NCBI RefSeq assembly: GCF_014649655.1
Contig: NZ_BMTL01000054.1
Coordinates: forward strand, 1-38,732
Origin: Streptomyces humidus
GTDB taxonomy: Bacteria; Actinomycetota; Actinomycetes; Streptomycetales; Streptomycetaceae
DNA: 38,732 bases
Reading direction: 5' to 3'
Shown: positions 32,517-38,732 of the stretch, in pieces
Layout: every line of letters starts with the position of its first letter
How positions within the stretch are numbered: position 1 is the first letter of the stretch
The notes under the pieces: generated by a model
Seen by the model: the letters and a program-made list of their open reading frames with translations, nothing else
Told to the model about the DNA's origin: nothing
The model's database searches: none
Made by a program: the position numbers and the translations under genes

Positions 32517-33880
32517 CCGCCGGCCTCCTGGGTCGAGCGGACGTACCTCAGCTTCTTGCCCCGGACCGTGGGCAGTCCGGTGGTGCCGACGAAGACCTTG
32601 ACCGGGACCTGGTGGCGGGGAAGCCGCGCCCGGCAGTGGCGCTTCACCTCGGCGGCGGCCCAGCGCGCGTCGGCGGGGGCGTCGACCCGGACCCTGGCAC
32701 AGACCACGGCCCCCATGAGGGCGTTGGGCTCGCCGTGCACACGGACGTCGCGGACCCACTCCAGCTCCTGGACCACCGCCTCGACCTCCTGCGGGAAGAC
32801 TTTCTCGCCGCCCACACTGATCAGGTCCGACGTGCGGCCGAGGATGCGCAGGTACGCGCCGTCGCACTCCACCAGGTCGCCGGTGACGAACCATCCGTCG
32901 GCGGTGAACGGGCTCGGTGCGTTGAGGTAGCCGAGCATGGCCGCGGAAGTCCTGAGCTGGAGCACGCCGTCCACCACGCGGTGTTCGACGTCGAGTGCCA
33001 GCCACAGCGAGTCGCGGGCCTGTGAACGGGACGCGAACGCCCCCACCTCGATCGATCCGTAGGTCTGCTTGAGCCGGGTGCCGGGCAGGGCGGCGCTCAG
33101 GCGGTCCAACGTGGCCTGCGGCATGGCCTCGGAGCCGTAGGTGATCAGGCGCAGCGGGCTGAGGTCATGGCGTTCGTGAGCACCGGTGAGCAGCATCAGC
33201 TGAAGGAAGGTCGGCGAAGTCGGCAGGACCTCGACGCGATGGCGTGCGATCGCCGCGCACACGGTGTCCGGGCGGTGGTCGGGCAGCACGCACAGGGTGC
33301 CGCCGGTGGCGAGCGTGTGGAAGAGCGTGTTCAGGCCTCCCAGGTGCTCGAAGACCAGCATGGCGGGCATCCGCATCGGTGCGCGCGGTTGTCTGAACCG
33401 GGCGAGCAGGGCGTCGGCATCGTGCAGGACCGCCTTCGGGCGTCCCGACGAACCGGAGGTGAGCAGGAGCAGGCCGGGGTGTCCGCTGCTGCGCAGCCGG
33501 TCGATCAACGGGTGTACCGGGGGCTGGGGGACGGTGCCCGGGGAGATGGTCCAGTGGTCGTCCCCGTCGAGGGCGACGTGGCACGCCACCGGGGCGACCG
33601 CGGCGATCTCGGCGGGCATCGACGCCGGCCCGCCACGGTTGAGCGGGGCGGCGATCGCGTTCCGCTGGAGGAGCGCGATCAGCAGGGCCGCGGTACTCGG
33701 CGAGTAGTCGGACTCCACCATCACGACCGCGCCCGCGGGAAGCGAAAGGCGGTCGAAACGGGTGTGCCAGTCCTCGATCGCTGCCATCAGCCACCGGTAC
33801 GAGTAGCCCACGTCGCGCCAGACCATGAAGTCGCCCGCACGATTTTCCGCACGGGTACCGGTCAGAAAACCTGTATCCAT
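32513..33880 (-). CDS. AMP-forming acyl-activating enzyme (acyl-CoA/acyl-ACP synthetase)
   Basis: 455 aa; ATG at 33880 with CGGAG upstream. ANL-superfamily motifs are in order: A3 LLTSGSSGRPKAV (139-151), A5 YGSIEVG (274-280), A7 TGDLVECDG (333-341), A8 GRTSDLISVGGEKVFPQEVE and A10 lysine in PTVRGKKLR (437-445). It is somewhat shorter than typical (~500) owing to a compressed N-terminus. It adenylates a carboxylate and likely loads it on the ACP encoded two genes upstream. The substrate is probably a short or modified fatty acid. Confidence 0.88.
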   Translation of the reverse strand: MDTGFLTGTRAENRAGDFMVWRDVGYSYRWLMAAIEDWHTRFDRLSLPAGAVVMVESDYSPSTAALLIALLQRNAIAAPLNRGGPASMPAEIAAVAPVACHVALDGDDHWTISPGTVPQPPVHPLIDRLRSSGHPGLLLLTSGSSGRPKAVLHDADALLARFRQPRAPMRMPAMLVFEHLGGLNTLFHTLATGGTLCVLPDHRPDTVCAAIARHRVEVLPTSPTFLQLMLLTGAHERHDLSPLRLITYGSEAMPQATLDRLSAALPGTRLKQTYGSIEVGAFASRSQARDSLWLALDVEHRVVDGVLQLRTSAAMLGYLNAPSPFTADGWFVTGDLVECDGAYLRILGRTSDLISVGGEKVFPQEVEAVVQELEWVRDVRVHGEPNALMGAVVCARVRVDAPADARWAAAEVKRHCRARLPRHQVPVKVFVGTTGLPTVRGKKLRYVRSTQEAGG

Positions 33881-33900
33881 GAATTCTCCGGCGATCGGGG

Positions 33901-34602
33901 TCAGACCCCGCCGTAATAGAGCGTCTGACCGGTCATCATTCCGGCCCGTTCGCTGAGGAGGAAGTCCAGTACGTGGGTGATGTCCTCCGGTTCTCCGAAC
34001 CGGGGAAAGGCGAGTCGGGCCAGGACGCGCGCCGCGAGGTTCTCCGGGGGAATTCCGCGAATCAGGTCCGTGTCGATCGGAGGGGGGCCGATCGTGTTCA
34101 CGGTGACACCGTAGGCCGCGTATTCCTTGGCCAGCACCGAGGTCATGGCCTCGACGGCGGCCTTGGAGGCCACATAGGCGCTCTCCCCTTCCAGTTTGAG
34201 GGGAACCGCGATGGTGGAGAAATTGACGATACGGCCGCTCTGCTGCGGACGCATCAGCCTGACCGCCTCGCGGGAGAAGAGGAACGTGCCCACCACGTTG
34301 GTGCGCAGGACCCGTTCGAGCGTGGCGACGGGCGTCGTCATGGCCAGGTTCATGGAGGCGACACCGGCGTTGTTCACCAGGACGTCCAGTCGGCCGTGGC
34401 GCGTGCGGATCTGCCGGAACAGCCGTTTGACCGCGGGCTCGTCGGCCACGTCGAGGCAGACGTGGGTGTAGTGCTCGTCCTCCAGGTCACTGGGCTGCCG
34501 GCTGCATCCGTAGGTGTGCCAGCCGCGCCGGGCGAAAGTCTCCGCCAGATGCCGGCCGATTCCCTTGCGTGAACCCGTGATGAGGATGATCCGGTCGCTC
34601 AT
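33901..34602 (-). CDS. SDR oxidoreductase, 3-oxoacyl-ACP reductase-like (FabG-type)
   Basis: 233 aa; ATG at 34602 overlaps the ACP stop by ATGA. The cofactor motif TGSRKGIG (9-16), NNAG (77-80) and catalytic Tyr143-Lys147 (YVASK) are present. The position 13 residues before the Tyr, normally Ser, is Thr130, with Ser129 beside it. This could be a minor variation or a shifted loop. The operon position, directly after the ACP and before the ligase, favours reduction of a beta-keto acyl-ACP to a 3-hydroxyacyl chain. A role as DprE2-like partner to the FAD oxidase is a weaker alternative. Confidence 0.83.
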   Translation of the reverse strand: MSDRIILITGSRKGIGRHLAETFARRGWHTYGCSRQPSDLEDEHYTHVCLDVADEPAVKRLFRQIRTRHGRLDVLVNNAGVASMNLAMTTPVATLERVLRTNVVGTFLFSREAVRLMRPQQSGRIVNFSTIAVPLKLEGESAYVASKAAVEAMTSVLAKEYAAYGVTVNTIGPPPIDTDLIRGIPPENLAARVLARLAFPRFGEPEDITHVLDFLLSERAGMMTGQTLYYGGV

Positions 34603-34919
34603 CCCGCCTCGCTGACGGGAGCCTCCGTGGCAACCACATCAGTCACGTATGTCACCAGTGAGCCAACCGAACGAAACGGGCTGTTGCGCTGCGAAAGCGC
34701 CTTGTCATTGACGAGCGAGACGGAGACCGAGAATTCCTCCTCAAGCCTAACTTCGGTCTCGGCCAGCAATTCCACCAGTCCGAGAGAATCGAGTCGGCCA
34801 TCCACTCCGAACAACGTGACCTCCGGCGCCTTTTCCAGCGCCGCACCGGGCGGCAGCCCCTCGTTGACGACGTCGATGGCCTCATGGACGAGTCGCAAAA
34901 TGATCGCTTCACGCGTCAT
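34599..34919 (-). CDS. Acyl carrier protein
   Basis: 106 aa; first gene of the operon. The 4'-phosphopantetheine site is Ser45 in GRLDSLGLVELLAE, and the predicted four-helix pattern fits. It is longer than FabD-type ACPs, with a C-terminal extension (SVGSLVTYVTDVVATEAP). As first gene it is adjacent to the reductase and ligase, indicating a stand-alone acyl-loading module distinct from primary fatty-acid synthesis. The ATG at 34919 has only a weak ribosome-binding match (AAAGG at -14). Confidence 0.85.
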   Translation of the reverse strand: MTREAIILRLVHEAIDVVNEGLPPGAALEKAPEVTLFGVDGRLDSLGLVELLAETEVRLEEEFSVSVSLVNDKALSQRNSPFRSVGSLVTYVTDVVATEAPVSEAG

Positions 34920-34986
34920 GTGCTGGAAGCACCTTTCTCACATGCACCGCCGCAGGTCACCGGGTGAGGGGGCTGCTTGACCGTGT

Positions 34987-35062
34987 ACAGCACAACATCG
35001 ATGCGGGCAGGGACACCAGGAAGAAGAACGGGACGAAGTACCGGAAGAACCACCGGAACAAA
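34987..35062. repeat. 76-bp dispersed repeat upstream of the ACP gene (copy 2)
   Basis: About 84 percent match to 16805-16880, same orientation. It lies 68 bases upstream of the ACP start on the minus strand. The minus strand over it is an open hydrophobic stretch (FRWFFRYFVPFFFLVS), while copy 1 has a stop in the equivalent phase. Possibilities are a duplicated promoter/leader or a remnant of a common gene. The rest of 34920-35137 has no gene. Confidence 0.6.
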
Positions 35063-35137
35063 CCGAGATCGACGCCGCCGTACAGGAGTGCCGAGGCTGC
35101 GTCGCAGACACCGGCCCCCACGGCCGCCCGCTCGCGG

Positions 35138-35339
35138 CTACCGCCGCACCCTCGGCATCCCCAGCCCGATCCACGTGATGATCTCCCGCTGGATCTCGTT
35201 GTTGCCGCCGCCGAAGGTGAAGATGACGGCGGAGCGGTAGCCGCGTTCCAGTTCGCCGTGCAGAACCGCACCCGCCGAGCCCTCCTGCAGCGCGCCGGGT
35301 GCGCCGACGATCTCCAGCAGCCAGGCGTACGCGTCGCGG
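35138..35339 (-). pseudogene. Acyl-CoA dehydrogenase, C-terminal fragment
   Basis: Minus-strand reading gives RDAYAWLLEIVGAPGALQEG, then GYRSAVIFTFGGGNNEIQRE and IITWIGLGMPRVRR-stop. The FTFGGGNNEIQREII-W motif is characteristic of the C-terminal helix of actinobacterial acyl-CoA dehydrogenases (FadE-like). About 67 codons remain. The rest is missing because the right bounding element starts at 35340. It shows the cargo was picked up from a region where an acyl-CoA dehydrogenase gene preceded the ACP gene. Confidence 0.85.
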
Positions 35340-35590
35340 GGGTCTGTACGCTCACCGGCCCTGTCTCACTTTCGGCCCTGTCTCACATCCGGTGGTGACA
35401 GAACGTCACCGTTTTTTGAGGTGTACGGTCCGAGCCCCGGGGAGGCCAGTCGCAGACGCGTCGTCGAGGTAGGCGTGAACGGTGTCGACAGTCGCTTCAC
35501 CCATGCTGGACTGGCGGCATTACCGTCAGTCACCGCAGCTACTTAACGTCACCACCGGATGTGAGACAGGGCCGCTCGCTTTACAGACCC
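35340..35590 (+). mobile_element. 251-bp right bounding element containing miniature element copy 2
   Basis: Begins GGGTCTGTACGCTCACC (35340), ends GCTTTACAGACCC (35590). Inside, 35374-35573 is a 200-bp miniature element bounded by GGCCCTGTCTCACATCC and its inverted form. Its interior matches 10757-10956 in the opposite orientation. No transposase is encoded. Confidence 0.72.
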
Positions 35591-35598
35591 CCATCTGC
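35591..35598 (+). repeat. 8-bp target-site duplication, right copy (CCATCTGC)
   Basis: Directly follows TACAGACCC at 35582-35590 and equals the 8 bases before GGGTCTGTA at 9089-9096. Confidence 0.8.
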
Positions 35599-35760
35599 AG
35601 CAGAGCGTCGGCTGATCACTCAGTTGCCCTCAGAGACACTCCAACCAGCGATAGCACCACAGCTGTTGCACTAGCTAGAGTTCGACCACGAGTGGCTGAG
35701 CTGCACAAACCCGAGGTGCGCACCACTACGACAGCCTCACTCCCCTAGAGAAGCCGGGTT
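35599..35760 (-). other. Right end of the Tn554-like element
   Basis: About 160 bases of lower-GC DNA with no gene, continuing what would have followed tnpC before the composite unit inserted. Near the edge, the minus strand reads TTCTCTAGGGG then GCTGTCGT (35752-35728), imperfectly matching the left end. Shared GTT is at 35758-35760. Confidence 0.55.
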
Positions 35761-37521
35761 GTCGAGTTGGTGGGTCACGACGATCGTCATGCGCTCGGCG
35801 GCGATCCGTTTGATCTCCAGGAAGATGGCGTGCTCACCGCGGGCATCCATCTGTGAGGTCGGCTCATCCAAGATCAGTAGTGGCGTTTGCCTGTAGAGCG
35901 CGCGGCCGCACACGAGTCGCTGCCACTGTCCTCCGGACAGCTCGGCACCGCCGAACAGCTCCTTGGCGAGGAGGGTGTCGAGCTGGTGGGGCAGCTTTTC
36001 GATCGCGTCCCGCATACCGACGGCGTCGACGACGTCCCACACCGGCCCGTCGTCGTGCGTCTTGGGCTGACCGAGGGTGATGTTCTCGCGGGCGCGCAGG
36101 GGCCAGCACGCGAACCCCTGGGGGACGAGCGCGGTGCGTTTCCACACGGAGGCGGGGGCGGCCTGGGCGAGGTCGACGCTGTCCCACAGGACCCGGCCCT
36201 TGTCGGCGAGGAGAATGCCGGTGATGAGCTTGGCCAGGGTTGACTTGCCCGAGCCGTTCTCGCCGACGATGGCCAGAATTTCGCCGCGGCGGAGCGTGAG
36301 CGAGACCCCCGCGACGGCTGGCCCCTCCTTGCCTGGGTACTGGTACACGACCTCGTCGAGGCGGATCTCGTCCACGCGTTCCGGGATGGTCAGTTCCCCG
36401 CGCTTGGGAGCGCGTTCGGTGGCCATGTCGAGGAAGGACCTCATGTCGGCCAGGTAGAGCGAGGTGTGGAACATCGCGGCTCCGTGGATGACGAACTGGG
36501 AGAGGGAGGCAAGTGTGGTCTGGACGGCAACCAGGGCGGTGGCCGCGACGGGCAGGGCGACCCGGCCCGTGGTGGCCAGCCAGGCGAGGGTGGCCCAGGT
36601 ACCCAGCTGGAAGATCCCGCCCAGGGCACTGGTGGCCAGGACGATGCGGAGCATCCGCGGGGCTGCGGTCACGGTGCGCTGGTCGATCCGGTCGGACAGG
36701 GCGCGGTACCAGTAGATGAGGTAGTCGGTCATGCCGTTGGCGCGGACCTCGTCGCCATAGCGGGAGTAGGTGGCCCACCAGCGCATCATGGAGCGCACGT
36801 TGCGGTCGCCGACGTTCAGGTAGTGGGTCTCGTAGTCAACGCGCGCGGACAGCACTGCGCCGGCGCCGGCCGGGAGCACGGCCAGCAGGAGAAGAGGCAG
36901 CAACAGCGGGTGCAGCGCGGTGATGACCCCGCTCGCGGCGATCATGCGGATCAGGGCGGACATGAACCGCTGGGCATCCTGCACCATCATCCGGGTTCGG
37001 GTGACGCCGACTTCGGCCGCCTCCTGCCGGTCGGCGAATCCGTCCTCGCCGTACGCGGCTGACTCCACGCGGCACACGGCGGCGACGAGGGCAACGTCCG
37101 CCTCGGTCATCAGCAGAGGTGTGATCCGTCCGTCGGCGTACGAGGACAGGGCTCCACTGATGCGGCCAATGCCCGCAGCTGTCGTCACCACGACCAGGGC
37201 GGGCAGTGCGGCGTGCAGACGTCCGGAAACCGTCCCGGTGGCGAGGAGGTGGGTCATCGCCTGGGCGGTGAACGCGAGGACGACGGCGGCCGCGATGCCA
37301 ACGAGCAACTGGCAGACCAGGAGCAGCGCGACGCCGGTCCTGTCGACGGCCCACGCCATCCGCGCGGTGTGCCCGAGCACGGAGGGAAGGCGTCGGCACA
37401 TTGCTCCGAAACTGGCGTCTGCCAGCGGGTTCTTCCCGTGCTTGCCCTCGAAGGTGATGCTGGCCGGGGGTGGAGGGGGCGGCGTCTCCTCGTTTGCAGT
37501 CGAGGCGTCAGTCACAGTCAC
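35737..37521 (-). pseudogene. ABC exporter (fused TMD-NBD), 3' end displaced by insertion
   Basis: I place the start at GTG 37521 because AAGGAGG lies seven to eight bases upstream; the longer upstream frame is not coding-like. The N-terminal ~320 residues have a six-helix exporter domain (e.g. ALLLVCQLLVGIAAAVVLAF). The ATPase has Walker A GENGSGKSTLAKL, signature LSGGQWQRL, Walker B LLILDEPTS and the switch His in VVTHQLDN. After that Asn the frame reads six foreign codons (PASLGE) to a stop, because the mobile element begins there. The missing 41 codons are at 4683-4808. As it stands the ATPase lacks its last strands and is probably non-functional. A peptide ORF overlaps its start, so the exported substrate may be a peptide. 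Confidence 0.88.
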
Positions 37522-37618
37522 CTGTATCCCTCCTTGGGGGCTGTGCCGCACCTGGATGGCTCGGCATGTACGGCATAACGACATGCCGCGGGATTCGAAC
37601 GCGCTCGCTTTCGGACAT
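37508..37618 (-). CDS. Short peptide ORF (36 aa) overlapping the ABC exporter start
   Basis: ATG at 37618 encodes MSESERVRIPRHVVMPYMPS, followed by a Gly/Pro/Arg-rich part ending GDCD. Its stop (TGA at 37508) lies a few codons into the exporter gene, which starts at 37521 in another frame. The overlap permits translational coupling. An upstream AAGGG is a weak ribosome-binding site. Peptides encoded in front of fused ABC exporters are often the exported substrate, such as a bacteriocin or a ribosomally made modified peptide. No known precursor family is recognised, and it could instead be a leader ORF. Confidence 0.4.
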   Translation of the reverse strand: MSESERVRIPRHVVMPYMPSHPGAAQPPRRDTGDCD

Positions 37619-37778
37619 GCAGGGGCCCTTGAACCGCAAGGGGTGAACCTGTGACCGCCGTGCCGGAGCGGCCCAAGGCCGGTGCAAATATGACCGAATC
37701 GCCGATGCCTGTGGCGCATGAGGCGCGTGAGGTTTCGGGCGGTGATCGGCTCGCGACGGCACCGAGGGACTCGGCAAA

Positions 37779-37818
37779 CCAAGATCATTCTTGCCGGATT
37801 GGGCAAGAATGATCTTGG
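37779..37818. terminator. Perfect 17-bp hairpin at the end of the right-edge gene
   Basis: CCAAGATCATTCTTGCC, loop of six, GGCAAGAATGATCTTGG. The stem is unusually AT-rich for this genome and contains the stop codon (37785-37787) of the minus-strand gene. There is no clear T-run. Likely a transcription terminator or processing site before the peptide/ABC unit. Confidence 0.6.
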
Positions 37819-38732
37819 AGGCCAACGCTTTCCCGGATTGTGTGATCGCTGGTACGCACCGCGTGGTCCAGTTGGTCACGCAACTCATCGGGGATGGTTC
37901 CTGTTCCGAGTGCGCAGGAGGTGAGGAGAGTTCGGCATTCCTGTGCCTCTCGATCGATGGCGAGGGCGGCCCACAGGGGGTGTGCCAGGATTTCTCGGGC
38001 GGCATAGCCGTCGGAGGTCCTGATCGCTATTCGGTGCAACTCCTCGACCACGAGGCGCGCTTCAGGCCCTTCGGGCAAGGTGAACAGGTCCAGCGTGGCT
38101 AGCCCGAACCGCGTGTTGAACACGGTCAGGTCGTCCCCGTCCAGAGCCCCGAGGTGCTTGGTCACCAGGCTCTGCAGGGTGTGTTGCCAAGGCAGTCCTG
38201 CGGTTCGGTGGCACACGATGCTCAGGCAGTCGGTCACGGCGACTTCCCAAGGTTCACCAGGCTTCGTGTCGGCCAGGAGGCTGTTGGCGCGGACGGTGTC
38301 TCCGACGGTGAGAGCGGCGAGGACGGCGACCTGGCGGCCGTCGAGCATGCGCTGTCCGACTCCGTGGTGTGCTTCGACGTGGGCGAGTGCTTCAGTCCAG
38401 CGGCCGGCAGTGGTCAGGGCGCGCGTTTCGTCAGCGAGTAGAACTCGCCATAGCCAGGCGCGGACCTCTTGGCGGTCTCTGGCTGTCGAGGTGAGGCCGG
38501 ATGGCACGGCCACGTCCTCGAACAAGGTGGTAGGCGTGTTGGTGCTGACCGCATCGAACAGATGGAGGAGTGTACGGCGGCCGTCGTCGTATTGCCCGGC
38601 GCGGATGGCGAGGCGGGCGAGGTTGATGATGGGTTCTAGTAGGGCTTGGTCAGGTCCGTATCGGTGTGGGTATGTCCCGGTGGCAGGTGGGACAGGCGCC
38701 GGCCCGGGCGGCGAGAAGGGTCTGGAGTTCTC
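37785..38732 (-). CDS. Helical-repeat protein, 5' end beyond the window
   Basis: The minus-strand frame is open from the window edge to the stop at 37785, at least 315 codons. An internal TTG at 38525 could serve as a start, but coding character continues upstream (LLEPIINLARLAIRAGQYDD, then GRRTLLHLFDAVSTNTPT), so the gene is best treated as partial. The product is helical and TPR-like throughout (VRAWLWRVLLADETRALTTA; ALAHVEAHHGVGQRML; YAAREILAHPLWAALAID). No catalytic motif is visible. It lies upstream of the peptide/ABC unit on the same strand and may be a regulator or partner of it. Family not recognised. Confidence 0.6.
   Translation of the reverse strand, partial: ENSRPFSPPGPAPVPPATGTYPHRYGPDQALLEPIINLARLAIRAGQYDDGRRTLLHLFDAVSTNTPTTLFEDVAVPSGLTSTARDRQEVRAWLWRVLLADETRALTTAGRWTEALAHVEAHHGVGQRMLDGRQVAVLAALTVGDTVRANSLLADTKPGEPWEVAVTDCLSIVCHRTAGLPWQHTLQSLVTKHLGALDGDDLTVFNTRFGLATLDLFTLPEGPEARLVVEELHRIAIRTSDGYAAREILAHPLWAALAIDREAQECRTLLTSCALGTGTIPDELRDQLDHAVRTSDHTIRESVGLQDHSCPIRQE

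Larger units (their letters stand above)
9097..35590. mobile_element. 26.5-kb composite-transposon-like unit carrying the glycoconjugate cluster
   Basis: The outer ends are GGGTCTGTA (9097-9105) and TACAGACCC (35582-35590), flanked by perfect CCATCTGC repeats. The left bounding element (9097-10973) and the right one (35340-35590) share their outer ~34 bp and inner ~17 bp in the same orientation. The inner flanks of the two bounding elements do not match each other or the outer repeat, so each was not inserted separately in its present place; the 8-bp repeat belongs to the pair as a unit. The cargo between them is 10974-35339. Confidence 0.72.
4812..35757. mobile_element. 30.9-kb Tn554-like integrative element inserted in an ABC exporter gene
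   Basis: Boundaries are set by reconstructing the interrupted host gene: both edges share GTT (4809-4811 and 35758-35760) and the host reading frame is restored on joining them. The left end carries three overlapping genes with the size order and domain types of Tn554 tnpA-tnpB-tnpC. The ends show imperfect inverted similarity: TTCTCT followed by a G-run and then GCTGTCGT, at 4810-4835 and on the minus strand at 35752-35728. The element contains a nested composite unit with the cargo cluster. Tn554-type elements are known to insert site-specifically without long target duplications, consistent with the minimal shared bases here. Confidence 0.85.

Noticed and set aside
37570..37640. A tRNA-like GTTCGAATCCC on the minus strand
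   Set aside because: No acceptor stem, D-arm or anticodon arm can be formed around it. The region is better explained by the short peptide ORF.

Overview
The window is high-GC actinobacterial DNA, most likely Streptomyces. The evidence is strong third-position GC, frequent GTG/TTG starts, chains of genes overlapping by ATGA or GTGA, rare TTA codons, and gene families typical of that genus. No tRNA, rRNA or CRISPR array was seen.

Layout. (1) Bases 1-4800 are an accessory flank with degraded insertion-sequence pieces and two small unknown genes. It also holds a two-gene locus: a small two-helix membrane protein followed by a STAND/NB-ARC NTPase with TPR repeats. Both proteins carry the same 15-residue glycine-rich motif. 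(2) Bases 4812-35757 are one inserted mobile element of about 30.9 kb. It splits an ABC exporter gene: the 5' part is at 35758-37521 (minus strand) and the last 41 codons plus stop are at 4683-4808 (minus). Joining the two at a shared AAC codon restores the reading frame exactly. At its left end the element has three overlapping genes resembling tnpA-tnpB-tnpC of Tn554-type transposons (two tyrosine recombinases and a small coiled-coil protein). (3) Nested inside is a second unit, 9097-35590 (26.5 kb). It is bounded by short elements with GGGTCTGTA...TACAGACCC ends and flanked by a perfect 8-bp direct repeat, CCATCTGC. This looks like a composite transposon. Its edges hold an ISL3-type element with a frameshifted transposase, an IS3 remnant, and a truncated acyl-CoA dehydrogenase gene. 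(4) Bases 37508-38732 return to the host locus: a 36-codon peptide ORF, a perfect hairpin, and a partial gene running off the window.

Cargo. The 26.5-kb unit carries a glycoconjugate gene cluster. On the minus strand from 34919 to 17834 there are fifteen genes in near-continuous overlap. In order they encode an acyl carrier protein, ketoreductase, acyl-activating enzyme, GNAT, a polysaccharide deacetylase-methyltransferase fusion, a GT4 glycosyltransferase, an EEP hydrolase, an FkbM methyltransferase, a polytopic membrane protein, a sulfotransferase-like protein, a DegT-type aminotransferase, a DprE1-like FAD oxidase, a UDP-sugar 6-dehydrogenase, an NHL propeller protein and an MFS transporter. 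Nearby on the plus strand are an NAD-dependent sugar epimerase and a 1034-residue ATP-binding regulator. A secreted seven-bladed PLL-like lectin is encoded on the minus strand. My inference is that the cluster makes a small decorated glycan or glycolipid containing an amino/uronic sugar, with acyl, sulfate and methyl groups. Only one glycosyltransferase is visible and no polymerase or Wzx-type flippase is recognisable, so a short glycolipid is likelier than a long polymer. A TTA codon in the regulator and another in the MFS gene suggest bldA-dependent expression.

The most novel points are the base-resolved nested insertion carrying a glycoconjugate cluster, the unusual cluster content, and the paired-motif NTPase/membrane-protein locus.
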